A DNA stretch of 64,000 nucleotides from JAKAXS01 sp041940525 (GCA_041940525.1 JBGTSB010000002.1:62001-126000); one strand, 5' to 3'; shown: positions 8,909 through 17,084, numbered from the stretch's first letter. A program made the numbers and translations. The notes: a model not told the origin generated them from the letters alone.

Positions 8909-9031
8909 TGTCCCTGGACTAGAACGGATTTGGAAATGGGGACATTCCGGGTCGGCCGGCATGACTGGGCGGCATCATGCCTTTGGCCAGCCCAAAAGGG
9001 CTTCAGACCAACCAGTCATGCTTGCACAGTA
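8909..9031 (-). promoter_or_regulatory. Flagellin 5 promoter module and mRNA leader
   Basis: Minus strand: TAC (9031-9029), 9 bases, ATGA-CT-GGTTGG (9019-9008), 32-nt block (8986-8955), then the subfamily-B form GGAATGTCCC (TGTCCC at 8944-8939) pairing with GGGACA (8914-8909) at the Shine-Dalgarno. Confidence 0.65.
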
Positions 9032-9121
9032 CCCTGATCATGACTTACCAGGACTTAAGGAGATTGGCCGCATTTTATCTATGCCTGTAGTCTCGAAGTT
9101 GACCAAACCAACAAACGAAAA

Positions 9122-9149
9122 AGGTCACGCCAGTTCCCCAGCGTGACCT
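9122..9149 (-). terminator. Rho-independent terminator of flagellin gene 6
   Basis: Stem AGGTCACGC / GCGTGACCT followed on the minus strand by TTTTCG, 24 bases past the flagellin 6 stop. Confidence 0.88.
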
Positions 9150-9173
9150 AGTTTCTAGGGTGCGAAATTTCCC

Positions 9174-10040
9174 TTACTGGAAGAGACGCAGAATCGATTG
9201 GCTTGACTGATTGGCGATGGCTAGCGCCTGTACGCCAAGCTGCTGCTGAACCTGCAGAGCCTGCAAACGCGTAGACTCCTCGTTCATGTCCGCGTCAACG
9301 AGCGACGAGACACCACGATCAATTGAGTCTCGAAGCGCACGCATAAAGTCTTGCTGAAGACCAATACGCTGCTTGTAAGAACCAAGCGCCGTCGCGGCGG
9401 TCGTCAAAGATTCAACCGCTGCGCTCGCCTGAGAGATCTGCGTATCGATGCTACCCGCTACCGTGCCTATGTCGATACCGAAAAGCGTACCGAGCATCCC
9501 GGCGCCACCGGCCGAATTGTCGAACAATTGGATATCGGACAGGTCGACCTCAATCGACTGGGTCGTCGCCGCGCCACTTGCATCGGTTACATAGTTTGAA
9601 ACAATGCCAGTTGTTCCTGCCGCAGCGTCTCCGAGCAGCCAATTCTCGCCACTATAGCTGGCACCTGCAGCGATCGTTAGCAACTGATCCTGAAGTTGGT
9701 CGATATCCTGCTGCACAAGTTCGCGATCAACGGTTCCATTGGAAGCGCTGACGAGCTTGTCGCGAATTTGCGTAGCGATGTCGAGAGCTTGGTTCACGCC
9801 CGTGTAGGCGACGTCGACCTGGCCGGCACCGAGGCCAAGCGAATCCGAAATGGAACCGAGAGCTGACTTATCGCTGCGGAGCGAAGTCGCGATCGCCCAA
9901 TAAGCGGCATTGTCAGACGCTTCATTAACACGGTACCCCGTCGATACACGCGATTGCGTCGTATTGAGAGACTTATTGATCAGGCTCAGGCTCTGGAGAG
10001 CCGTCATTGCCGTGAAGTTGGTCTTGATACTGCTGTTCAT
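9174..10040 (-). CDS. fla: Flagellin 6 of 7
   Basis: 288-aa flagellin of subfamily B and its most divergent member: it starts MNSSIKTNFTAM, has SLSLINKSLNTTQ in the first helix, SASNGTVDREL, and QQDFMRALRDSID where the others have QQEFIGAL or QQEFISAL. All D0/D1 landmarks are intact, ending ILRLFQ, so it should be functional. It may be a minor or specialised filament subunit; the sequence does not say which. Confidence 0.97.
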   Translation of the reverse strand: MNSSIKTNFTAMTALQSLSLINKSLNTTQSRVSTGYRVNEASDNAAYWAIATSLRSDKSALGSISDSLGLGAGQVDVAYTGVNQALDIATQIRDKLVSASNGTVDRELVQQDIDQLQDQLLTIAAGASYSGENWLLGDAAAGTTGIVSNYVTDASGAATTQSIEVDLSDIQLFDNSAGGAGMLGTLFGIDIGTVAGSIDTQISQASAAVESLTTAATALGSYKQRIGLQQDFMRALRDSIDRGVSSLVDADMNEESTRLQALQVQQQLGVQALAIANQSSQSILRLFQ

Positions 10041-10048
10041 ACGCTAAC

Positions 10049-10172
10049 TGTCCCTGGACTAGAAACTAAATCAGAGATGGGACATTCCGGATCGAGCCGG
10101 CATGGCTGGGCGGCATCATGCCTTTGGCCGACCCAACAGGGCACAAGCCAACCAAACCATGCGGGAAGAGTA
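10049..10172 (-). promoter_or_regulatory. Flagellin 6 promoter module and mRNA leader
   Basis: Minus strand: TAC (10172-10170), 9 bases, ATGG-TTT-GGTTGG (10160-10148, one base longer than the others), 32-nt block (10127-10096), then TGTCCC (10084-10079) pairing with GGGACA (10054-10049). Confidence 0.65.
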
Positions 10173-10308
10173 CGCCCCGATACTTTCCGAGGGGCTTAAC
10201 GGGATCTCTGGTATTTGACAGATCAGACCAGCACCAGAGATTAGAACTAAGAAACCGTTAAAGCGCTCCGGCAATCATGACGAGCATAAGGATCAAGATC
10301 CAAGAAAA

Positions 10309-10334
10309 TGGCCACGCTACAAGTAGCGTGGCCA
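10309..10334 (-). terminator. Rho-independent terminator of flagellin gene 7
   Basis: Perfect 12-bp stem TGGCCACGCTAC / GTAGCGTGGCCA with a 2-base gap between the arms, followed on the minus strand by TTTTC. It is the only recognisable element in the 10200-10357 stretch. Confidence 0.92.
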
Positions 10335-10357
10335 CGTCTGCAAGACTTACATTCTGT

Positions 10358-11218
10358 TTATCGGAACAGCGTCAGGATGGTCTGGCTGCCCTGGTTGGCG
10401 ATCGACAGCGCCTGTACACCAAGCTGCTGCTGAACCTGCAGCGCCTGCAAACGCGTCGACTCTTCGTTCATGTCAGCATCAACAAGTGACGATACACCAC
10501 GATCAATCGAGTCGCTCAACGCACCGATGAACTCCTGCTGAAGTGCAATGCGCTGCTTGTACGAGCCAAGAGCGGTTGCTGCGGTCGTCAGCGATTCAAC
10601 AGCCGCACTGGCTTGCGTGATTTCCGTATCAATGCTGCCCGTGGCTGTGCCAATATCAAGACTGCTCAAAGTGCCGAGAAGCCCGCCAGCGCCTGTGCTA
10701 TCATCAAACAGTGTGATGTCAGTCAAATCGACCTCGATCGACTGCGTTACGGAATTCCCACTTGCGTCGACAACATAGTTGGAGACGATGTCGGCGGCAG
10801 TAGCAGTACCCTGAAGCCAGTTTTCTCCGCTGTAGCTGGCACCGGAAGCGATCGTCAGCAGCTGGTCCTGAAGCTGATCAATGTCCTGCTGCACGAGTTC
10901 GCGATCAACGGTACCATTGGCGGCACTGACAAGCTTGTCGCGGATCTGCGTTGCAATATCGAGTGCCTGATTGACACCCGTGTAGGCCACGTCGACCTGG
11001 CCAGCACCAAGCCCCAGCGAGTCAGAAATGGTTCCGAGAGCGGACTTGTCGTTGCGAAGCGTTGTGGCAATCGCCCAGTAGGCGGCATTGTCGGAGGCTT
11101 CGCCCACACGATAGCCTGTAGAAACGCGAGCCTGCGTGGCGTTGAGGGCTTTGTTGGTCATGTTCAAGCTCTGGAGAGCCGTCATGGCCGCGAAGTTGGT
11201 CTTGATACTATTATTCAT
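10358..11218 (-). CDS. fla: Flagellin 7 of 7
   Basis: 286-aa flagellin of subfamily B, the promoter-proximal end of the array. It is nearly identical to copy 5 outside the variable middle, which is slightly shorter here (QGTATAADIVSNY). It ends ILTLFR. It begins MNNSIK at 11218 with AGGGACAG upstream. A 94-base block (10813-10906) is identical to copy 5 (8496-8589), including silent sites. Confidence 0.97.
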   Translation of the reverse strand: MNNSIKTNFAAMTALQSLNMTNKALNATQARVSTGYRVGEASDNAAYWAIATTLRNDKSALGTISDSLGLGAGQVDVAYTGVNQALDIATQIRDKLVSAANGTVDRELVQQDIDQLQDQLLTIASGASYSGENWLQGTATAADIVSNYVVDASGNSVTQSIEVDLTDITLFDDSTGAGGLLGTLSSLDIGTATGSIDTEITQASAAVESLTTAATALGSYKQRIALQQEFIGALSDSIDRGVSSLVDADMNEESTRLQALQVQQQLGVQALSIANQGSQTILTLFR

Positions 11219-11225
11219 AAGCTAC

Positions 11226-11345
11226 TGTCCCTGGACTAGAACGTTTTCGAAAAAGGGGACATTCCGGGTCAAGCCGGCATGGCTGGGCGGCATCATGCCT
11301 TTGACCACCTCTTCGAGAGGGCCAACCGGCCATAGCCACACCGTG
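11226..11345 (-). promoter_or_regulatory. Flagellin 7 promoter module and mRNA leader
   Basis: Minus strand: ATGG-CC-GGTTGG (11333-11322), 32-nt block (11304-11273), GGAATGTCCC (TGTCCC 11261-11256) pairing with GGGACA (11231-11226). The upstream TAC is not kept; the region reads AGTGCACGG. Confidence 0.6.
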
Positions 11346-11417
11346 CACTGATTATGATTTCCCGGGATTTAAGGAGATCCACGGCATTTGATGTATCGCG
11401 AATGTTTTACGCTCTCA

Positions 11418-12236
11418 CTAGAGAACCGAGCGCATCAACCCGCCGACGAGCAAATTCCAGCCGTCTATCAGAATAAAAAACAAAACCTTGAATGGCATCG
11501 CGATGATCGTTGGCGGCAACATCATCATGCCCATGGACATCGTGATCGTCGCGACAATGAGATCAATTATCAAAAACGGCAGCACAATAAGAAAACCGAT
11601 TTCAAAGCCGCGCCGCAGCTCCGAAATCATGAACGCCGGGATCAAGACACGCATCTCAATCTCCTGTCCCGGCTGCAGAGTGGCTCCGAACTTTTCCTGA
11701 GCCATCTCTTGAAAAAGAATGAGATCCTTGTCGCGCACATTGGCTCGCATGAACTCTCGGAACGGCTGCACGGACTTTGTATAAGCCTCCTGCTCGGAGA
11801 TTTGGTTCTCCATCAGCGGCCGGATTCCGTCCTGCCACGACTTGTCGATCGTCGGCGCCATCACATAGAACGTCATGAACAATGCCAAACTCACCATGAC
11901 CAGATTCGCCGGCGTCGTCTGCAAACCGATGCCTGTTCGCAAAAAGCTCAACGCAATCACAAATCGCGTAAAGCACGTCACCATCATCAACAGACCAGGT
12001 GCGATGGATAGCACCGTGACAGCGATAAGCAGCTGAATGATCCGCCCTGTCGCGCTGCCCTGCCCCTCAGGAATGAGCGCTTCAAGATCTGGAAACGCGA
12101 GTGATGGCTGAGCGTCAGGCGTTGTTGGCGCGCCAGCGCCGGGAGCCGGCGCGGCATCCTGCGCAACAGCAGCGTCAATGCCTGGCAAGACCAAGACAGC
12201 GAACACCAACGCTATGAGGAAGGCAGCTAATCTCAT
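11418..12236 (-). CDS. fliP: FliP flagellar export gate protein
   Basis: Core subunit of the FliPQR export gate in the MS ring. The 272-aa product has a cleavable signal sequence (about 1-25), a Pro/Ala-rich stretch, then the FliP membrane segments and signatures: LLMMVTCFTRFVIALSFLR, the MAPTIDKSW loop, ELRRGFEIGFLIVLPFLIIDL, and MGMMMLPPTIIAMPFK near the end. The start (12236) overlaps the fliL stop by four bases (ATGA). It is the last gene of the motA-to-fliP run; the flagellin array follows with its own promoters. Confidence 0.97.
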   Translation of the reverse strand: MRLAAFLIALVFAVLVLPGIDAAVAQDAAPAPGAGAPTTPDAQPSLAFPDLEALIPEGQGSATGRIIQLLIAVTVLSIAPGLLMMVTCFTRFVIALSFLRTGIGLQTTPANLVMVSLALFMTFYVMAPTIDKSWQDGIRPLMENQISEQEAYTKSVQPFREFMRANVRDKDLILFQEMAQEKFGATLQPGQEIEMRVLIPAFMISELRRGFEIGFLIVLPFLIIDLIVATITMSMGMMMLPPTIIAMPFKVLFFILIDGWNLLVGGLMRSVL

Positions 12237-12751
12237 TCGAGGATCATCGATCGAACGATAAACTCTTGCACCTTGCCTTCGCTGCGGATCTTCACCCGTT
12301 CATTGAGATCTTCACGCAATGCCTGGAAACCACTTGGCCCTTGAATTTGCGTCAGCGTCATCGTTCGCAAAAGCGCAACAACATCCTCGCTGATGTTGAG
12401 GATCAGAACTTCCTCCTCGCTGGGCTCCTCGCCACCTTCTTCCGGTTTGACGGTCGCCTCTTCCAGCAACAGCGATCCCTCTATCCTTATCCAGGCCTTC
12501 GGCGTACCAGCCAAATTCGTGGTGATCGGCGCAAGATCACGAATGCGCGACGGCTTGGTATACTTCTCTTCTTCGCCCGACTTCCCATGGCTCTTGTCAT
12601 CGGCGTGAGCTTTGGCTTCCTGGGCAGGCTTCTCGCCAAACATGGAAGAGCCCAAGAACACACCGCCTCCCGCCGCAATCACGCTGGCAATGAGCGCGCC
12701 CACAACAAACCCGCCCGACGACTTCTTGCCGTCGTCCTCATTTTCAGCCAT
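12233..12751 (-). CDS. fliL: FliL stator-associated basal-body protein
   Basis: Single-pass inner-membrane protein that surrounds and supports the stator. The 172-aa product has a short acidic cytoplasmic start, one membrane segment (about 14-36), a His/Lys/Glu-rich linker, and a periplasmic domain running from DLAPITTNLAG to the typical ending LREDLNERVKIRSEGKVQEFIVRSMILE (quoted in part: VQEFIVRSMILE). It sits between flgH and fliP, as in rhizobia. A second FliL-like protein is encoded at 24150-24632. Confidence 0.92.
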   Translation of the reverse strand: MAENEDDGKKSSGGFVVGALIASVIAAGGGVFLGSSMFGEKPAQEAKAHADDKSHGKSGEEEKYTKPSRIRDLAPITTNLAGTPKAWIRIEGSLLLEEATVKPEEGGEEPSEEEVLILNISEDVVALLRTMTLTQIQGPSGFQALREDLNERVKIRSEGKVQEFIVRSMILE

Positions 12752-12763
12752 GACAGCCTCCGT

Positions 12764-13480
12764 TTAGAACGGGTAGACGATGTCGATAATTTGCTGGCCC
12801 CAGCCCGGTTGCTGAACCTCATTGAGGCGGCCCCGTCCCCCGTACGCGATTCGCGCTTCAGCAATTTTCTCATACGAGACACTGCTGTCAGCCGAAATAT
12901 CGCGCGGACGCACAATTCCTGACACCTTTAGAACGCGCATCTCGTAATTCACCCGAACTTCCTGGGAACCACTGATGACGAGGTTGCCGTTCGGCAAAAT
13001 CTCGGTGACAACCGCGGCAACAAGCAACTCAATGCTCTCTCGCCTGTTGATTTCGCCTTTTCCTTTAGTCTCAGACTTCGAATCGATTGCAGCCTTAAAG
13101 TCGACGCCCGTGCGCGGCTTCAGTGGCACGCCGTCGGCATAGCTGGAATCCAGCCCCATATCCATCGTGCTGTCTCGAGAACGGTTCGTGGAATTGTCGA
13201 GCTTGGCGCTATCGCGAATCGAAATTTTGACCGTCAGAACGTCGCCAATATTCAACGCACGCCGGTCCTTGAACATGTCAGCGCTCGCGTCTTGCCACAG
13301 AGACTTATCACCCCTGTAGACCACCTTCGGCGGCGGCGTACTCACGATCGGCACCATCCGAGGGTTGAGCCCAGCGCCAACCGGCGTCAGGTTTGGCTCT
13401 TGACCCACTGTCTTCAGGTTATCCGCGCAGCCGCCAAGTCCTGCCGTTGCCAGCGCTATCACCGGGATCACCCACTTCAT
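12764..13480 (-). CDS. flgH: FlgH L-ring lipoprotein
   Basis: Outer-membrane L-ring subunit of the basal body. The 238-aa product has a lipoprotein signal with lipobox L-G-G-C (Cys17), and the family landmarks SLWQD, DRRALNIGDVLTVKI, GEINRRESIELLVAAVVTEILPNGNLVI (quoted as ILPNGNLVISGSQEV) and the C-terminal IAYGGRGRLNEVQQPGWGQ. It overlaps the motE stop by four bases. Confidence 0.96.
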   Translation of the reverse strand: MKWVIPVIALATAGLGGCADNLKTVGQEPNLTPVGAGLNPRMVPIVSTPPPKVVYRGDKSLWQDASADMFKDRRALNIGDVLTVKISIRDSAKLDNSTNRSRDSTMDMGLDSSYADGVPLKPRTGVDFKAAIDSKSETKGKGEINRRESIELLVAAVVTEILPNGNLVISGSQEVRVNYEMRVLKVSGIVRPRDISADSSVSYEKIAEARIAYGGRGRLNEVQQPGWGQQIIDIVYPF

Positions 13481-14694
13481 AGCTGCCCCCCAGCCGCTTG
13501 TGCTTCTCTCCGGCGTTTTGCCTCTTGTCTCTCACGAGCCTGTTGACGCCTCAGCTTGGCAGCACCGGTAATAATCATGGTCAGACGCGCCGCCTTCTGC
13601 GGCTCCATCTCGTTCAGAATGGCAGACGCGTTCCGTGTTTTCAGCTTAGTCAAAACCGCTGCCGCAGACTCTTCATGCATCAACGCCAGCTGTGTGGCTG
13701 CAATGCCAGGCTTCATGCCGGCGTAGATTGCCACGACCTGTTCCTTCGCAGTCTTGATGAAGTCATCGCGGCGAGCGAGCCACTTCTTGTATTCCGCCGT
13801 ACGCTCTTCCAGTTTAGCGATGCGCTTTTTCAGTTCTTCTTCGATATCGGCCAGCGTCTTTTTCTGCCATGCATAGCGCGCGTCCTTCGCGGCATCCGCG
13901 ATGTTGAAACAGTACTGCTCGGCGACACTCGCATCCGGAGGTAAACGCAACGGCAGCTTCGGCTTCTCGGAAAGCTTCTTCTCGCCGCCCACAAGCGCTT
14001 TCTTGGCCGCCTGAACCCGATCAAGTGTTTCCTGATCGGTCGAGATCTTCGCGTCTGGCAGAGCCGCCGGAATTGGATCCGGCGTGTCCTCGTCAGCCAT
14101 GGCTTGCGTCGCCGCGGTTCGCTTCTCCTCTGCGGCCGGCGTATCCAGAGCATAGTCTTCACTGTTCGCTAAGCTCTGAGCTACAGTCCGCTCCGCAATC
14201 GGCGGTTTCTTCGGTGCAGGTTTGTCTCCTGGCAACGCAATTGAGCGCTCACCAGGCTCATCATCTGCGTCCGCTTTGTCTATTGCTTTGGCAGCCGCTG
14301 CTTCAGCCTTGTTCGGCGCTGGCTCAGCGGCTACCGGCACGACTGCGCTTGGCTCCTTCTTCAAAACCAGCCCAGGCGAGATCGCACCTGTCTCCAAACG
14401 GGGCTTGGCCATCTTGGGCGCGGCCACCACTGGCTCTTGCGGCACGGCCGGCACCTCAATTTGAGTGTCCCAAGTCGAATCCGCATCTTGCGCGTTTGCG
14501 TTAGTCCCTTCATCGCCGACAAGCCAAGGCAACAACTTATCCATGGCCGGATTGGACGGCTTCACCTGTTCTTGCGGAGCCGGTTTTTGCCAAGGCATGA
14601 AAACCTTTTCTTGCACCTGCGCAGCAGCGGGACCATTGAGAAGAGCACAAGCCCCCGCAGTTAACCCAATCAGTCTCAAGCCAAATCGCATCAT
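13477..14694 (-). CDS. motE: MotE-like protein with long linker
   Basis: In rhizobia MotE is a periplasmic chaperone for the motility protein MotC; this gene occupies the same place, between flgI and flgH. The 405-aa product has a signal sequence (about 1-25), roughly 200 residues of Pro/Ala/Lys/Glu-rich low-complexity sequence, then a conserved C-terminal part: a long coiled coil (EEELKKRIAKLEERTAEYKKW, given in part as KRIAKLEERTAEYKKW) and an MgtE-N-like helical domain (GMKPGIAATQLALMHEESAA to LNEMEPQKAARL). The C-terminal domain and context make the call; the long N-terminal extension is unusual. motC itself is not in the window. Confidence 0.8.
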   Translation of the reverse strand: MMRFGLRLIGLTAGACALLNGPAAAQVQEKVFMPWQKPAPQEQVKPSNPAMDKLLPWLVGDEGTNANAQDADSTWDTQIEVPAVPQEPVVAAPKMAKPRLETGAISPGLVLKKEPSAVVPVAAEPAPNKAEAAAAKAIDKADADDEPGERSIALPGDKPAPKKPPIAERTVAQSLANSEDYALDTPAAEEKRTAATQAMADEDTPDPIPAALPDAKISTDQETLDRVQAAKKALVGGEKKLSEKPKLPLRLPPDASVAEQYCFNIADAAKDARYAWQKKTLADIEEELKKRIAKLEERTAEYKKWLARRDDFIKTAKEQVVAIYAGMKPGIAATQLALMHEESAAAVLTKLKTRNASAILNEMEPQKAARLTMIITGAAKLRRQQARERQEAKRRREAQAAGGQL

Positions 14695-15788
14695 TGGACC
14701 ACGAGCTCCGCTTGCAATGCGCCAGCTGACTTAATGGCCTGCAAAATGGCGATGATACCGTTCGGTTTGAGCCCCATTTGATTGAGGCCATTGACCAGAA
14801 GCTGAAGGTTCGCGCCCTTGACGATCGCGACGTTGCCATCCTGCTGGTCAACGCCGACAGCGCTTTCTGGAATGACAACTGTCTCCCCTTCCGAGAACGG
14901 CTCAGGTTGAGAGACCTCAGCGGACTCCGTCACCCGCACAGTCAAATTGCCGTGCGTGACAGCCACGGTCGAAACCTGTACGTCCCGGCCAATCACGATC
15001 GTACCCGTGCGCTCATCGATAACAACGCGCGCCGGGGCATCAGCTTGCACAGTGAGATCGCCGATCTCAGCGATAAAGCGCGCCGGACCGATCCCTTCAG
15101 GACGGCGCAACTCAACGCTGTTGAGATCCTTCTCTCGCGCAACCCTTATGCCGAAACGCTCTTCGCCATATCGGTTGATGGCATCCACGATGCTGATTGC
15201 GGTCCCAAAATCCGGATTGCGCAAAACGAGCTCCATACGTGCTGACTCCGCAAGCGCACCGGGAACCTCACGCTCCACCAGCGCACCATTGGCGACACGA
15301 CCGGCCGTGGGCACACCCTGCGTCACCGTCTCGGCCTGCCCTTGAGCAGAGAACCCGGTGACCGCGATCGGCCCTTGTGCCACCGCATAGATCTCGTTGT
15401 CTGCCGCACTCAACGGCGTCATCACGAGCGTCCCGCCGCCAAGTGACGTTGCATCACCCAAAGAAGAAACAGTCACGTCGATACGGCTGCCCTTCCCCGC
15501 GAACGGAGGCAACTCAGCAGTCACGATCACACCCGCGACGTTCTTCGATCGCGGCCGTGCGGAGTTGAGGTTCACACCCATACGATCGAGCATCGATTGG
15601 ATGGACTGTTCGGTGAATGGCGAATTGCGCAAGCTATCGCCCGTGCCGTTCAAGCCAATCACGAGACCGTAACCGACAAGCTGGTTGGAACGTACGCCCT
15701 TGACCGACACGATATCCTTGATACGCGTCCCCGCCGACACCGGCGCAGCCACCATCAACACGACAAGTATAAGTAACAAGCGGTTCAT
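14691..15788 (-). CDS. flgI: FlgI P-ring protein
   Basis: Periplasmic ring protein of the rotor bushing. 365 aa, typical length, with a cleavable signal (about 1-19) followed by the family opening RIKDIVSVKGVRSNQLVGYG, and landmarks GLNGTGDS, NVAGVIVTAELPPF, GTLVMTPLSAADNEIYAVAQG and VVIDERTGTIVIG. Starts and stops overlap with flgA upstream and motE downstream by four bases each, so these genes are tightly coupled. Confidence 0.98.
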   Translation of the reverse strand: MNRLLLILVVLMVAAPVSAGTRIKDIVSVKGVRSNQLVGYGLVIGLNGTGDSLRNSPFTEQSIQSMLDRMGVNLNSARPRSKNVAGVIVTAELPPFAGKGSRIDVTVSSLGDATSLGGGTLVMTPLSAADNEIYAVAQGPIAVTGFSAQGQAETVTQGVPTAGRVANGALVEREVPGALAESARMELVLRNPDFGTAISIVDAINRYGEERFGIRVAREKDLNSVELRRPEGIGPARFIAEIGDLTVQADAPARVVIDERTGTIVIGRDVQVSTVAVTHGNLTVRVTESAEVSQPEPFSEGETVVIPESAVGVDQQDGNVAIVKGANLQLLVNGLNQMGLKPNGIIAILQAIKSAGALQAELVVQ

Positions 15789-16270
15789 CGTGCGCTCACC
15801 CTGACGACCCCATCAACGCCAACGATCCCGCGAACGACCAAACCGCTATCCGGATTGCGCAGGGACACCATCTCGCCCACAGCGCCAGAAGACAACGCCT
15901 TACCAACGCCGGAAATCACCAAGCCGCTCGCACGGAACTCGATGCGGTAAGTCTTGCCTTGCTTAACCGCATCCGGCACGCGGATGGCGTTCAAAGCAAT
16001 CGGCTTGCCAGGCAGCAACGTACGCCGCGCGACCTTCCCAACCAGCATGTCACGTCCCTTGTAGACAGGCATGCGAACAGCCCAAGACGCCTTGAATGGC
16101 CGGTCTTTGAGGACGTGATCACTGATGATATCTCCAGGATAGATTACGACATTCGGCACCGGCAGCATCTTCGCCTCGACAGCGAGCGCACCCGTGGCGC
16201 AAAACGCGAGAGCGAAGATCGCTCCCGCGTTGCGAATGACATTACCGGTAAAGCGGCTCAATCGGCCCAT
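15785..16270 (-). CDS. flgA: FlgA P-ring assembly chaperone
   Basis: Periplasmic chaperone for FlgI assembly. 161 aa with a signal sequence (about 1-30) and a C-terminal SAF-type domain: VPNVVIYPGDIISD, LLPGKPIALNAIR, and GEMVSLRNPDSGLVVRGIVG. Short versions like this are usual in alphaproteobacteria. It lies directly between flgG and flgI. Confidence 0.93.
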   Translation of the reverse strand: MGRLSRFTGNVIRNAGAIFALAFCATGALAVEAKMLPVPNVVIYPGDIISDHVLKDRPFKASWAVRMPVYKGRDMLVGKVARRTLLPGKPIALNAIRVPDAVKQGKTYRIEFRASGLVISGVGKALSSGAVGEMVSLRNPDSGLVVRGIVGVDGVVRVSAR

Positions 16271-16285
16271 CAGAACCCTCTGACG

Positions 16286-17074
16286 TTAACGGATACCCTT
16301 CGCGACCGTGCTGTACATTTCGTCGGACGCCGAGATCACTTTCGAGTTCATTTCATAAGCGCGCTGCGCGGAAATCAGCTCGGTGATCTCCTTGACGGGA
16401 TCCACGTTCGAAGACTCCAAATACCCCTGATGGATCTTGCCGTAGCTAATGTCTCCGGCCACGCCGAGCTGAGCTGCACCGGAAGCAACGGTTTCGCGGA
16501 AAAGGTTGTCGCCCAAAGGCTCAAGACCGACGTCATTGATGAAGTTAGCCAGCGTGAACTGGCCCAACTCCTGTGGCTGCGCTTGTCCATCAATCGTCGC
16601 GAAGATGCGGCCGTCCTGATTGATCTGAATATCCGTTGCGTTATCCGGCACCGTGATTGCAGGCTGAACCAGATAACCCTCAAGCGTCACGATCTGACCA
16701 GTCGCGCTCTTATTGAAAGAACCAGCTCGCGTATAAAACAGCTCACCGTTCGCACCCTGAACCTGGAAGTAGCCGCGCCCATTGATCGCCATATCGAACC
16801 GGTTGCTCGTCTGCGTCAGAGGACCTTGTTGATGCAGGTTCCGGACAGCGGCCGTGCGCACACCTAAACCGATCTGCGCGCCTTCGGGAACGACATCTGC
16901 ACCACCCCGGTTTGGCGTACCGGCCACGCGCTCTGCTTGATAGAGCAAGTCGGTGAATTCTGCGCGCATCCGCTTGTAGCTAGTCGTGTTGATGTTCGCG
17001 ATGTTGTTCGCGATCACCTCGACGTTGGTCTGCTGGGCGTTCATGCCTGTGGCGGCGATAGACAGGGCTCTCAT
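16286..17074 (-). CDS. flgG: FlgG distal rod protein
   Basis: Distal rod subunit. 262 aa, standard length, with the rod/hook N-terminal motif (ATGMNAQQTNVEVIANNIAN), FDMAINGRGYFQV in the middle and the C-terminal SNVDPVKEITELISAQRAYE motif. No signal peptide, as it is exported by the flagellar gate. Confidence 0.98.
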   Translation of the reverse strand: MRALSIAATGMNAQQTNVEVIANNIANINTTSYKRMRAEFTDLLYQAERVAGTPNRGGADVVPEGAQIGLGVRTAAVRNLHQQGPLTQTSNRFDMAINGRGYFQVQGANGELFYTRAGSFNKSATGQIVTLEGYLVQPAITVPDNATDIQINQDGRIFATIDGQAQPQELGQFTLANFINDVGLEPLGDNLFRETVASGAAQLGVAGDISYGKIHQGYLESSNVDPVKEITELISAQRAYEMNSKVISASDEMYSTVAKGIR

Positions 17075-17084
17075 TTAATCAACC

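Noticed and set aside
15959..16867. 302-aa plus-strand ORF antisense to flgA and flgG
   Set aside because: It spans two well-identified minus-strand genes and shows no protein-like features.
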